From: Dolichospermum compactum NIES-806 | GTDB lineage: Bacteria; Cyanobacteriota; Cyanobacteriia; Cyanobacteriales; Nostocaceae | DNA length: 64,000 bases | Direction: 5' to 3' | NCBI RefSeq assembly: GCF_002368115.1 | Contig: NZ_AP018316.1 | Coordinates: 3,730,304-3,794,303, forward strand | Part shown: positions 44,121 through 52,179 of the stretch, piece by piece | Numbering within the stretch: position 1 is the first letter of the stretch | How the letters are laid out: the number at the start of each line of letters is the position of its first letter | Position numbers and translations under genes: made by a program | The notes under the pieces: generated by a model | Seen by the model: only the letters and a program-made list of their open reading frames with translations | The model's database searches: none | Told to the model about the DNA's origin: nothing

Positions 44121-44696
44121 ATGCAAATTCAAACATCTAGCAAATACTACACTCCAGAAGAATATTTAGAATTAGAAGAAAAATCAGAATTTAAAAATGA
44201 ATATATAGACGGGGAAATTATACCAATGACTGGTGGAACTACAAATCATAATGAAATCGCAGGTAATTTTTATCTACATTTTAAATTAAAAATGCGGAAT
44301 CAACATTACAAGATTTATATGGGTGATGTTAAATTATGGATACCACGTTATCAAATCTATACTTATCCAGATATTATGGTAATTCAAGGAGAACCAATAT
44401 ATCAAGGAACTGGAACTACTCAAGTAACAAATCCGTTAATGATTGTCGAAGTGTTATCTAAATCAACTATAAATTATGATAAAACCGACAAATTTAGATT
44501 TTATCGTTCTCTTCCTGAATTAAAAGAATATATTATGATTAACCAATATGAATGTTTTATTGAACAATTTGCCAAAAATGCCGAAGGACAATGGGTATTA
44601 ACTGAATATGAATCAGTAAATGATATATTGTCTTTAAAATCAATAGATTTTCAAATCCCCTTCAGTGATATTTATGAAGGTGTAAATTTCCAGTAG
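44121..44696 (+). CDS. Uma2-family nuclease-like protein
   Basis: 191 aa. YYTPEEYLELEEKSEFKNEY and IDGEIIPMTGGTTNHNEIAG are typical Uma2 openings. Nuclease core residues are in TYPDIMVIQG and NPLMIVEVLSKSTINYDKTD. The TAG stop is supplied by the start of a family D palindromic repeat (44693 onward), so the C-terminus may be shorter than the ancestral one. 25 bp after the cca-type gene. Confidence 0.85.
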   Translation: MQIQTSSKYYTPEEYLELEEKSEFKNEYIDGEIIPMTGGTTNHNEIAGNFYLHFKLKMRNQHYKIYMGDVKLWIPRYQIYTYPDIMVIQGEPIYQGTGTTQVTNPLMIVEVLSKSTINYDKTDKFRFYRSLPELKEYIMINQYECFIEQFAKNAEGQWVLTEYESVNDILSLKSIDFQIPFSDIYEGVNFQ

Positions 44697-44812
44697 GTTG
44701 GGTTGACGTATGTTACCCAACATTATTCAACGTAATTATTAAAGATTGTGTTGGGTTGCGCGATTCCTGCGGAGCGCTTCGCTATCGCTTAACCCAACCT
44801 ACGTTTGATCGT
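44693..44812. repeat. Family D palindromic repeat, long form
   Basis: 120 bp from GTAGGTTGGGTTGACG to CGCTTAACCCAACCTAC, with an inner GCGGAGCGCTTCGC palindrome. It overlaps the stop codon of the Uma2 gene upstream. Confidence 0.8.
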
Positions 44813-44815
44813 AGA

Positions 44816-45475
44816 TTAAATTGTATCAGGATCTATATTTAATTCTCTCAGTTTTGCTGCTAAACGTTCTGCGGTTTCTTCAGGGGTAAGCACTAGCTTT
44901 CCTTCTGGTGTGAAATAGCGCAATAATCCCTCATGAATTCCCAAATATAAATTTAATTGTTCACTCCATAAATGTCCTTTTTCATTTGCTTCTAGAGGTT
45001 GATATTTTCCATCTAATAAATGAAAACCTGCAAATTCTAGTGTATAAGGATCAAACCAAAAATAATCCGGTGTGCGGAAAGTATTTTGATAAAGTTCTTT
45101 TTTATATTCTTTATCTGTATTCGCTGTAGTTGGTGAGAGAATTTCTAAAATTACATTAGGATATTTACCGTCTTCATTCCAAACTACCCAACTTTTCCGA
45201 GTTTTGCGTTCTGTTCCCAACACAACAAAGAAATCTGGACCTCGGAAATATTCTGATTTTTTCTGATTAGGACTATAATAAATGGTGAGATTTCCCGCAG
45301 CATAGAAATCAGTTTTATCTTTCCACAACCATTCTAGACATTTGAAAAGGAGAATTATTTGTCTTAAATGTAGTTCTGTTTCCACGGGAGGTTCGTCACT
45401 ATATAAATCACTCGGAGGAAAAATCACATCTTGAGAGATGTTTTCTTTACATTCTAATGCTTGAGTAATCATCAT
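44816..45475 (-). CDS. Uma2-family nuclease-like protein, tandem copy 1
   Basis: 219 aa. FRGPDFFVVLGTERKTRKSW, NVILEILSPTTANTDKEYKK and TPDYFWFDPYTLEFAGFHL show the Uma2 core. A helical C-terminus ends RLAAKLRELNIDPDTI. It differs from the neighbouring copy at 45663 by about eight residues and by lacking a 21-residue heptad-like insert, so the two are a very recent duplication or are kept alike by gene conversion. Confidence 0.85.
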   Translation of the reverse strand: MMITQALECKENISQDVIFPPSDLYSDEPPVETELHLRQIILLFKCLEWLWKDKTDFYAAGNLTIYYSPNQKKSEYFRGPDFFVVLGTERKTRKSWVVWNEDGKYPNVILEILSPTTANTDKEYKKELYQNTFRTPDYFWFDPYTLEFAGFHLLDGKYQPLEANEKGHLWSEQLNLYLGIHEGLLRYFTPEGKLVLTPEETAERLAAKLRELNIDPDTI

Positions 45476-45521
45476 AATATGATACCAAGTAGTTATTTGT
45501 TGATTATAGCATCGAATTGCA

Positions 45522-45554
45522 AGATCCCCGACTTCTTTAAGAAGTCGGGGATCT
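45522..45554. repeat. 33-bp near-perfect extragenic palindrome
   Basis: Arms AGATCCCCGACTTCTT and AAGAAGTCGGGGATCT around a single central base. It lies between the two tandem Uma2 genes, replacing the left part of the family D repeat there. Confidence 0.85.
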
Positions 45555-45562
45555 GACTAAAA

Positions 45563-45652
45563 CTCAACATTATTAAACCTGATTATTAAAACTTTTGTTG
45601 GGTTGCGTGATTCCTGCGGAGCGCTTCGCTATCGCTTAACCCAACCTACATT
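45563..45652. repeat. Family D palindromic repeat, left-truncated
   Basis: Shares TTGGGTTGCG, GCGGAGCGCTTCGCTATCGC and TTAACCCAACCTAC with the copy at 44693-44812. The left GTAGGTTGGGTT arm is missing, replaced by the 33-bp palindrome. Confidence 0.7.
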
Positions 45653-45662
45653 TGATTGTAGA

Positions 45663-46385
45663 TTAAATTATATCAGGATCTATATTTAACTCCCGTAATT
45701 TTGCTGCTAAACGTTCTGATTTTCTCGCTTCCTTTTCGGCTCTTTTAGCTTGTATTTCTGCTCTTTGGGTTTCCTGTTCTGCGGTTTCTTCAGGGGTAAA
45801 AACTAACTTTCCTTCTGGTGTAAAATACCGCAATAATCCCTCATGAATTCCCAAATATAAATCTAATTGCTCACTCCATAAATGTCCTTTTTCATTTGCT
45901 TCTAGAGGTTGATATTTTCCATCTAATAAATGAAAACCTGCAAATTCTAGTGTATAAAGATCAAACCAAAAATAATCCGGTGTGCGGAAAGTATTTTGAT
46001 AAAGTTCTTTTTTATATTCTTTATCTGTATTCGCTGTAGTTGGTGAGAGAATTTCTAAAATTACATTAGGATATTTACCGTCTTCATTCCAAACTACCCA
46101 ACTTTTCCGAGTTTTGCGTTCTGTTCCTAGCACAACAAAGAAATCTGGACCTCGGAAATATTCTGATTTTTTCTGATTAGGACTATAATAAATGGTGAGA
46201 TTTCCCGCAGCATAGAAATCAGTTTTATCTTTCCACAACCATTTGAGACATTTGATTAAGAGCATAATTTGCTCTAGATGTAGTTCTGTTTCCACGGGAG
46301 GTTCATCACTATATAAATCACTCGGAGGAAAAATCACATCTTGAGAGATGTTTTCTTTACATTCTAATGCTTGAGTAATCATCAT
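45663..46385 (-). CDS. Uma2-family nuclease-like protein, tandem copy 2 with coiled-coil insert
   Basis: 240 aa. Same core as the copy at 44816 (FRGPDFFVVLGTERKTRKSW, NVILEILSPTTANTDKEYKK). Near the C-terminus it has an extra EQETQRAEIQAKRAEKEAR segment, a charged, probably coiled-coil stretch common in Uma2 proteins. Its upstream DNA also matches that of copy 1. Confidence 0.85.
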   Translation of the reverse strand: MMITQALECKENISQDVIFPPSDLYSDEPPVETELHLEQIMLLIKCLKWLWKDKTDFYAAGNLTIYYSPNQKKSEYFRGPDFFVVLGTERKTRKSWVVWNEDGKYPNVILEILSPTTANTDKEYKKELYQNTFRTPDYFWFDLYTLEFAGFHLLDGKYQPLEANEKGHLWSEQLDLYLGIHEGLLRYFTPEGKLVFTPEETAEQETQRAEIQAKRAEKEARKSERLAAKLRELNIDPDII

Positions 46386-47048
46386 GATATGATACCAAGT
46401 AGTTATTTATTGATTATAGCATTACGTAGGTTGGGTTGACGCAAGGAAACCCAACATTATAAGGGAAATGCCGAAAACCCTTGAAGATGTAGCTTCCTAA
46501 GTCAGCTACATCTGTGCTTTAGACTTTAAATCGCGTGTATATGACTGTGATTCACTTCGATATTAAAAATGGCAAAATTTGGTTACAACAGAATTTAACA
46601 GAAGAAAATCCCGCCGAAGATTTAGTAAAAATGGGTGTTCCCAGAGAAGATATCGTGTTGGGTTTACATCCTCCTTATAAACGTCCATATACAGATTATG
46701 GAGTGGCTTAGAGAAAGTCATTTATTTTCTGAATCAGGATTTTCAGGATTTAAGGATGTACAGGATTTTTGTTGGGATTTGGATTTATATGGGTAGATTT
46801 GCCGGATATGGGATTGCTGAATAAAATATTTGATGCTGAAAGTAATGTAATTCTATTTATGCTGATTCAGATATTTTTATCATCATTCCCAGAATTTTTA
46901 TATACACAAAATTTGGTGATTGTCAAAAATATTTAATCTCTTCATCCTGTAAATCCTTAAATCCTGGACATCCTGATTCAGATATTTTCATTATTAGTTC
47001 ATTAAAGCAGTTGTTGGGTTGCGCTGTCACTTAACCCAACCTACATTA
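46386..47048. other. Repeat-rich interval with an xisI remnant
   Basis: Contains a half family D repeat (46425-46459), the xisI fragment at 46541-46711, two opposed family C TCTGAATCAGGAT repeats (near 46726 and 46935-46985) and another half family D repeat (47013-47045). Confidence 0.6.
46541..46711 (+). pseudogene. xisI: XisI-family protein, C-terminal remnant
   Basis: 56 aa from the ATG at 46541; the matching frame begins a little earlier at a stop (46520-46522), so the N-terminal half is missing. VIHFDIKNGKIWLQQNLTEE, MGVPREDIVLGLHPPYKRP and YTDYGVA match the end of XisI (fdxN element excision controlling factor family), normally about 111 aa. XisI is normally paired with XisH; no xisH is seen beside it. 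Confidence 0.75.
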
Positions 47049-47327
47049 TTAAGCAGATTTTTGATTACTGCTACTTTCGATATGACGACGTAAAAGTTGA
47101 TTAATAGCTGTTTGATAGTCTTTATTTTGGGTTTTAAACCAAGCTATGATATCAGGTTCTAATTGAATAACATTTTTGGCTTGTGCTGCGGGAATTTGCA
47201 AAGTTGCTTTTTCAAAAAACTCATCAGTTAATGGTGGAATATCAGAATAGTCAATGTCCTCATCTGACATTGAATCTAATGCTTGCCAATTAGTCCGTGA
47301 GATATTGTTCAAATTTTTTTCGTTCAT
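47049..47327 (-). CDS. brnA: BrnA-family antitoxin
   Basis: 92 aa. The C-terminal ribbon-helix-helix-like part VIQLEPDIIAWFKTQNKDYQ and INQLLRRHIES is the BrnA DNA-binding signature. It follows and overlaps the BrnT toxin gene by 38 bp, as usual for brnTA, where the toxin comes first. The complex normally represses its own promoter. Confidence 0.88.
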   Translation of the reverse strand: MNEKNLNNISRTNWQALDSMSDEDIDYSDIPPLTDEFFEKATLQIPAAQAKNVIQLEPDIIAWFKTQNKDYQTAINQLLRRHIESSSNQKSA

Positions 47328-47568
47328 AACGATTTGCCTTTCGTGCTGAAATAATTCTAATTACATTGCCTTGTTTTTCGGTCCAAACAACTACAGCGAC
47401 TCCATTTCCTAAAAAACCAATACCAAACCATCTTTCTTCACCATAGTCAAAACGTTCATCTTCCTCAATCAGCATTGGACTTTCAAAGATTTTATAAACA
47501 TCTTCAAAGTCAATCTGATGTTTACGGATATTTTCTAAATTTTTCGCTTCGTCCCACTCAAACTGCAT
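47290..47568 (-). CDS. brnT: BrnT-family ribonuclease toxin
   Basis: 92 aa. MQFEWDEAKNLENIRKHQID is the BrnT start; IEEDERFDYGEERWFGIGFL and IRIISARKANRYERKKFEQY are its catalytic core, a RelE-like RNase fold. Full length and paired with brnA. Confidence 0.92.
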   Translation of the reverse strand: MQFEWDEAKNLENIRKHQIDFEDVYKIFESPMLIEEDERFDYGEERWFGIGFLGNGVAVVVWTEKQGNVIRIISARKANRYERKKFEQYLTD

Positions 47569-47775
47569 CTCTGATAGTTCAAATTATTCTTCAATTATAA
47601 TATACAGCTATCCTATTCAGCAAAAATCATTCATCCTATAAATCCTTAAATCCTGGTTATCCTGATTCAGACATTATTATTTTCATCATGTTAATTTTAG
47701 ACTATGTTAATTTTAGACTACTTATTAAGATGTTGGGTCGCGCTGTCGCTTAACCCAACCTACAAGAATACATGA

Positions 47776-50700
47776 TTATTCCATTTCTCTAATTATATTC
47801 ATTGTTTCTACACTCACGGTACAGACTCTCATTAATAAATCTATCACCTGTTCTTTATAATCTGCGAAACGATAGGTATTGAATTTTTCCGCAATGGTTG
47901 GATCTTTTGGTTTCTTTTCTTTATATTGATCTAATATCCATTCTAACGCACAACGATTACCTAGCATATATTCCCACGCGATTTTCGGAATATTTTCTAA
48001 TGTGGTGACATCATCTAAGATAATACTACCTTTGATTTTATCAGCTTTTAGTTTAGGTTTGGGTGTTTTTTGGTTGTCTTTTAAGGGAATATCAAGACGG
48101 GTTAGGTTATAAGGTGTAACTGTTTCATAGTTAATATGTAATTCCATGAGTTGTTTTCCCCAGTTAACCCATTTTCGGAAGTTTTCATAATATGGTAAGC
48201 GGGGAAAGTCGCGTTTGAGGTTGAGTTCGTATTTGCTGCGATAAGCTGGGTTATGTAGGACTGCGTAGGTATAATGAAAGATGTCTATTTTGGTAATTGT
48301 TTCATCTTGGTAATGGGTTTGAATTTGTTTTAGTCCCCAGTCGGTTATGTTATCAATGCGTTTTCCTTCTTTGTCATATTTATATAATGAAAATCCCTTA
48401 GTATCTCTTGAACCAAAACCATAATCATAAATTTGTTTAGTACATTGAACAACAAAAGGTACTTGTTTATGACAGGTTACAGAAATTATCAAATTATGAT
48501 TTCTTAAATTTAATCCTAATAATTTATTATGTACAGAAGTTAAACGATCACTAAATAATACATCAGCATAATAGTAAACTTTAGTAAAAGGACGATATGA
48601 TGACTCAATAATATTTTGTTTAATATGTTCTTGAGAAATAAAAGCCATTTTTTTTGATCGAAAACTAGCTTTTAAAGAATCACTCCATTTTATTGTTTCA
48701 TCAAAATATTCACCAGTTTCATCTATTGTATTTAACGGGAAGTTCTCTATTTTCTGATTATAGAATGTACTTATATAATTTATTTTTTCCATCAATTTTA
48801 TTTCATTATAATCATAAACCCATTCATCTCTTGCAGTTACAACCCCATTGGAAATAAAGGAAAAAATAGAGTTGATACCTTTTCTATTATCATCAATCAG
48901 AGGAGTTAAATCGTTGAAATTTGTATTAGATTTATTAATCCAATTATACTTATCGTCTGGACTAATATGTTCAAAAGATAATTTACTGAACTCATTGTGT
49001 ACCAAGAAATTTAACTTTTCTTCTGCGATATCAAATTCTGGAAGACGAATATAGTATATTTTGCAAGGAAGATTCTTTTTATTATCCTGTCTTACCATAA
49101 AGCTAATAGCTACACCTGTTTGAATACCAAAGACATTATTTTTCATCCCTGATAATTTCGGATTACTTCTAACATCACCTCCTAAATCAATAATATAAAC
49201 CTCACTAAAATCAGACTCAAGAACCTTTCTAAATCCATCAAAAGTTGTCTTGTCAATAAAGGAAGAATTTGTGATAAATGCTAATATACCATTATCTCCT
49301 AATCTATCCGTACCCCAGCGAATAAAACGAGTATACATATCATAAACTTTCGTTTTCTGAGCATTACTATGTTTTACATAACTTTCTTTAATCAACTTAT
49401 CTATTGCTGGATAATCACGATTAGCATTATTATCGTTCTCATTTTGTTGATTTGCATTATAAGGAGGATTACCAATAATCACAGAAATAGTTCTATCATT
49501 CTGTCTTTTGATTCTCGCAGTATTCTCCACAGTCATAGCAAACAAATCCAATTGCTTACCCTCAAAAGAGGTATTATCCAAAGTATCCACAAAACAAATA
49601 TTTTCAAACTCCTCATACACCCCCATTTTCTGCTTATAGGTAAATTCAATATTCAAATTTGCAATGTAATAAGGTAAAATAGCCACCTCATTACAATGAA
49701 TCTCATGTTTATATTTGTGCTGTAAACTATGGGTTGGTAAATAATCAATTAACTCAGTAATAAAAGTCCCCGTTCCCGTCGCAGGATCTAAAATCTCTAC
49801 ATCTTTATCTGCTAACAACTTCCCAAAATGTTTATGTACTAAAAAATCTGTACTCTCTATCATGAACCGGACAATTTCATTGGGAGTATAGACAATTCCT
49901 AACCTATCCGCAGCTTTAGGATTATAAGCTTTATAAAAGTTCTCATACAACGCTTTGAGAAACTTCTGTTTTTCTTGATGATTAACGATATTAGCCGCAG
50001 TGCGTCTAATAACTGCATAATATCTTTCAATACTTCCTAAAGTATTTCTTTTTAAACTTCCAGTAAAAAAGGTGGAAATTACCCCTTGTAATTCCCGCGC
50101 TACGTTATTTTCTTGATGAAATTGTGACTCGCTAAATATATTAATAAAAATATCTTCTGTTAAAATATGTTGGATGATCATTTCCTGAATATCTAACAAG
50201 GTAATTTCAGGATTTATAGACTTTTGACAAATATTAAAAAACTTATCTCTGGCGGTTTCAAATAATATATTATTACCCTCTTGACATTTTATCAACTTTC
50301 TGAGAGAATCTAGTACAGTGGGTAAATCTTGCTTAAATATACTTATTGCTTCCCGAAAGTCCCGTACTTCAGGGCGGACATAATTAATAAAGTTATTAAT
50401 AATACCATCTATTGCGTCAGCATCGCCCATAGTCACGCGCTGGGTTTCTTGTCCAGATTGAATTAAAACCGCAGTTTGAGAATCTTCAAATAGTATATTA
50501 CTATCGGGATAACCTTTATTTAATTTCTTTTCTATTTCCTCGTCTAATTTGTCGTATTGGTCTTTACTTTCCCAATAACCCCAATCTAAGCGCAAAGCGT
50601 CTTTAATTGTGCCATCAGGATAAACAAGTTTACCATTGGGTAATCTATAATCTAATTCAGGAATCAGTAAAAAATCTCTAGGTTTACAATATTCGTTTAA

Positions 50701-50805
50701 CAGGTTTTGGAAAGCGACGCGAATGGATGTTTCTTTGCGAGAACCACCATATTGAATGATTTTTTCTACTTCGGCTTGATATTGTGTCACCAGGAGTCTA
50801 GACAT
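47776..50805 (-). CDS. Type ISP-like restriction-modification protein (nuclease-methyltransferase-TRD, no helicase)
   Basis: 1009 aa. A PD-(D/E)XK-type nuclease motif is near the N-terminus (PDG at 63-65; WGYWESKD with Glu79-x-Lys81). A helical linker is followed by an adenine N6-methyltransferase: TPNEIVRFMI, motif I DPATGTGTF (340-348), motif IV NPPYN (446-450). VYDMYTRFIRW, NGILAFITNSSF and a long C-terminal target-recognition region follow. Classical type ISP enzymes are about 1600 aa and place an SF2 helicase between nuclease and methylase; none fits here. It may act like a type IIG/IIL enzyme that cuts without translocation. Inference from architecture. Confidence 0.8.
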   Translation of the reverse strand: MSRLLVTQYQAEVEKIIQYGGSRKETSIRVAFQNLLNEYCKPRDFLLIPELDYRLPNGKLVYPDGTIKDALRLDWGYWESKDQYDKLDEEIEKKLNKGYPDSNILFEDSQTAVLIQSGQETQRVTMGDADAIDGIINNFINYVRPEVRDFREAISIFKQDLPTVLDSLRKLIKCQEGNNILFETARDKFFNICQKSINPEITLLDIQEMIIQHILTEDIFINIFSESQFHQENNVARELQGVISTFFTGSLKRNTLGSIERYYAVIRRTAANIVNHQEKQKFLKALYENFYKAYNPKAADRLGIVYTPNEIVRFMIESTDFLVHKHFGKLLADKDVEILDPATGTGTFITELIDYLPTHSLQHKYKHEIHCNEVAILPYYIANLNIEFTYKQKMGVYEEFENICFVDTLDNTSFEGKQLDLFAMTVENTARIKRQNDRTISVIIGNPPYNANQQNENDNNANRDYPAIDKLIKESYVKHSNAQKTKVYDMYTRFIRWGTDRLGDNGILAFITNSSFIDKTTFDGFRKVLESDFSEVYIIDLGGDVRSNPKLSGMKNNVFGIQTGVAISFMVRQDNKKNLPCKIYYIRLPEFDIAEEKLNFLVHNEFSKLSFEHISPDDKYNWINKSNTNFNDLTPLIDDNRKGINSIFSFISNGVVTARDEWVYDYNEIKLMEKINYISTFYNQKIENFPLNTIDETGEYFDETIKWSDSLKASFRSKKMAFISQEHIKQNIIESSYRPFTKVYYYADVLFSDRLTSVHNKLLGLNLRNHNLIISVTCHKQVPFVVQCTKQIYDYGFGSRDTKGFSLYKYDKEGKRIDNITDWGLKQIQTHYQDETITKIDIFHYTYAVLHNPAYRSKYELNLKRDFPRLPYYENFRKWVNWGKQLMELHINYETVTPYNLTRLDIPLKDNQKTPKPKLKADKIKGSIILDDVTTLENIPKIAWEYMLGNRCALEWILDQYKEKKPKDPTIAEKFNTYRFADYKEQVIDLLMRVCTVSVETMNIIREME

Positions 50806-50847
50806 AGCTGCACCACAACATTTAAATATATTTGTATTTTTAGGTTT

Positions 50848-51093
50848 TTATACTGGCTCTGTAATTTGATTTAAGTTAATATCCTCAATCAAAGGAATAT
50901 TTAACCCTAAACGTAAACGTAAAGCCAACCAATCACTAAGTGCTTCTTTTAACTCGCGCCGACAACCTTCTAAGGTTTTATAATTTGCCCATACTCCCTG
51001 CAAACCTGGAATTTCACCCCAATAAGTACCATCATCTTCAATAATTTCATAAACTGCTAATTCCATTGCTTTATCAATGTAACTTGCCAGCAT
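50848..51093 (-). CDS. hicB: Orphan HicB-family antitoxin
   Basis: 81 aa. YEIIEDDGTYWGEIPGLQGV and a following ECRRELKEALSDWLALRLRL-like helix match HicB's degraded RNase H-like fold. A hicA toxin is not found on either side; the restriction-modification gene begins 43 bp downstream. It may be a solitary antitoxin or a regulator of the RM gene. Confidence 0.78.
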   Translation of the reverse strand: MLASYIDKAMELAVYEIIEDDGTYWGEIPGLQGVWANYKTLEGCRRELKEALSDWLALRLRLGLNIPLIEDINLNQITEPV

Positions 51094-51527
51094 TTTTACT
51101 ATTTCCTGTTAAAAAGTAAATATTTCTTATGTTACAGCAGTTTTCATCTATTTAAACGATATTCTGAATAAGTCTATTTATTATCCACCAGGCTACTAGA
51201 AGTCGCGGAACCACACAGACGAAACCCACCTTCGTGGGTTTAAAGGCCTTGAATTTGCATTAGTCCACCCAGACGAAACCCACCTATTCCTTCGGTCCCG
51301 TAAGGGATACGTGGGTTTAAAAGCCTTGAATTTGCATTAGTCCACGCAGGTGGACTTTGTTTGTGTAGTCGTGATTTATAATCGCCGGAAATTTTTCAAA
51401 CATCCTCTGACGAGAGACACCTGTTTAGAGTGGTTGTATTTCACCAACTGAGAAAACTTTCAGATAGAAGCATGACGGCCTATATACAGGTTATAATTCT
51501 TTTTGCGGAGCAACTTTACAAAAATTT
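51094..51527. other. Intergenic region with CGAAACCCACC repeats
   Basis: Carries a repeated pair GACGAAACCCACC ... GTGGGTTTAAAGGCC ... GCATTAGTCCAC at about 51218-51270 and 51272-51345, plus GCAGGTGGACTTTGTTTGTG. The upstream region of the DUF6825 gene follows. No gene. Confidence 0.55.
51218..51360. repeat. Tandem pair of hairpin repeats (family E)
   Basis: Two units share CAGACGAAACCCACC, a short variable loop, GTGGGTTTAAA(A/G)GCC and TTGAATTTGCATTAGTCCAC. Each forms a AAACCCAC/GTGGGTTT hairpin. The second has a longer loop. Confidence 0.75.
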
Positions 51528-51851
51528 ATGAGTAATCCCCTTGTGCAAGCCTTTTTCGTAGGCAGAGCAGTAGCTGAAGTGATTAATGAGCGTGTAGAAG
51601 TCGCCTTGACTGATGCTTTGAGTGAATTAGGCAAATTTGATGCTGAAGCTAAAGAGCAACTACGCCAGTTTACAGAAGAAGTGATGGCACGAGCTAATCG
51701 GGCTGCAGAATCGTCTGCAACTGGAACAACTACAGGTAATAGTTCATCTGGGGGAGATTCAGTAGACTTACAGACTGAAATTGACGAATTAAGGGCAGAA
51801 ATTGCTCTATTAAGAAGTGAATTGCAGAAGCATCGTAATGCTGCAAAATAG
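51528..51851 (+). CDS. DUF6825-type thylakoid-associated protein
   Basis: 107 aa. MSNPLVQAFFVGRAVAEVIN and ALSELGKFDAEAKEQLRQFT match a family conserved in cyanobacteria and plastids. A serine/glycine linker leads to a C-terminal coiled coil (VDLQTEIDELRAEIALLRSE). It is a small soluble protein; its function is not known to me. Confidence 0.7.
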   Translation: MSNPLVQAFFVGRAVAEVINERVEVALTDALSELGKFDAEAKEQLRQFTEEVMARANRAAESSATGTTTGNSSSGGDSVDLQTEIDELRAEIALLRSELQKHRNAAK

Positions 51852-51897
51852 GTAATAGGTAATGGGTAATGGGTAATGGGTAATAGAAAAATATTCT

Positions 51898-52138
51898 CCC
51901 TGCCCCCCCTCACAAGGGTAGGTTTTTAATATTGTCTGTGAAGGCAAGACTGGGAAGACTTGGAGGGAACGTAGACAAGGAAGAGTTTATACGCACAATA
52001 GTCTTTTAACGGTGTGTTATTGTTGCCAAAAAACATCATCCTGTAGGGTTTTCCTCCCTTGTCACCTTGTCCACCTTGTCGCCCAAGTCTTGCCCTCACC
52101 AGAATGTAAAAAACCTACATCTGTCAGCCCTGCCCCCC
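51898..52138. mobile_element. 219-bp MITE (family B, copy 2) with 11-bp target duplication
   Basis: The element spans 51909-52127 and matches the one at 8572-8790 in length and nearly throughout. Direct repeats CCCTGCCCCCC lie at 51898-51908 and 52128-52138. It sits just upstream of the ABC1 kinase start and gives an open frame that would wrongly extend that gene by 56 codons. Confidence 0.9.
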
Positions 52139-52179
52139 TGCCTCCTGCCTCCGTAACAACCCGACGGTATAAGAAAAAT

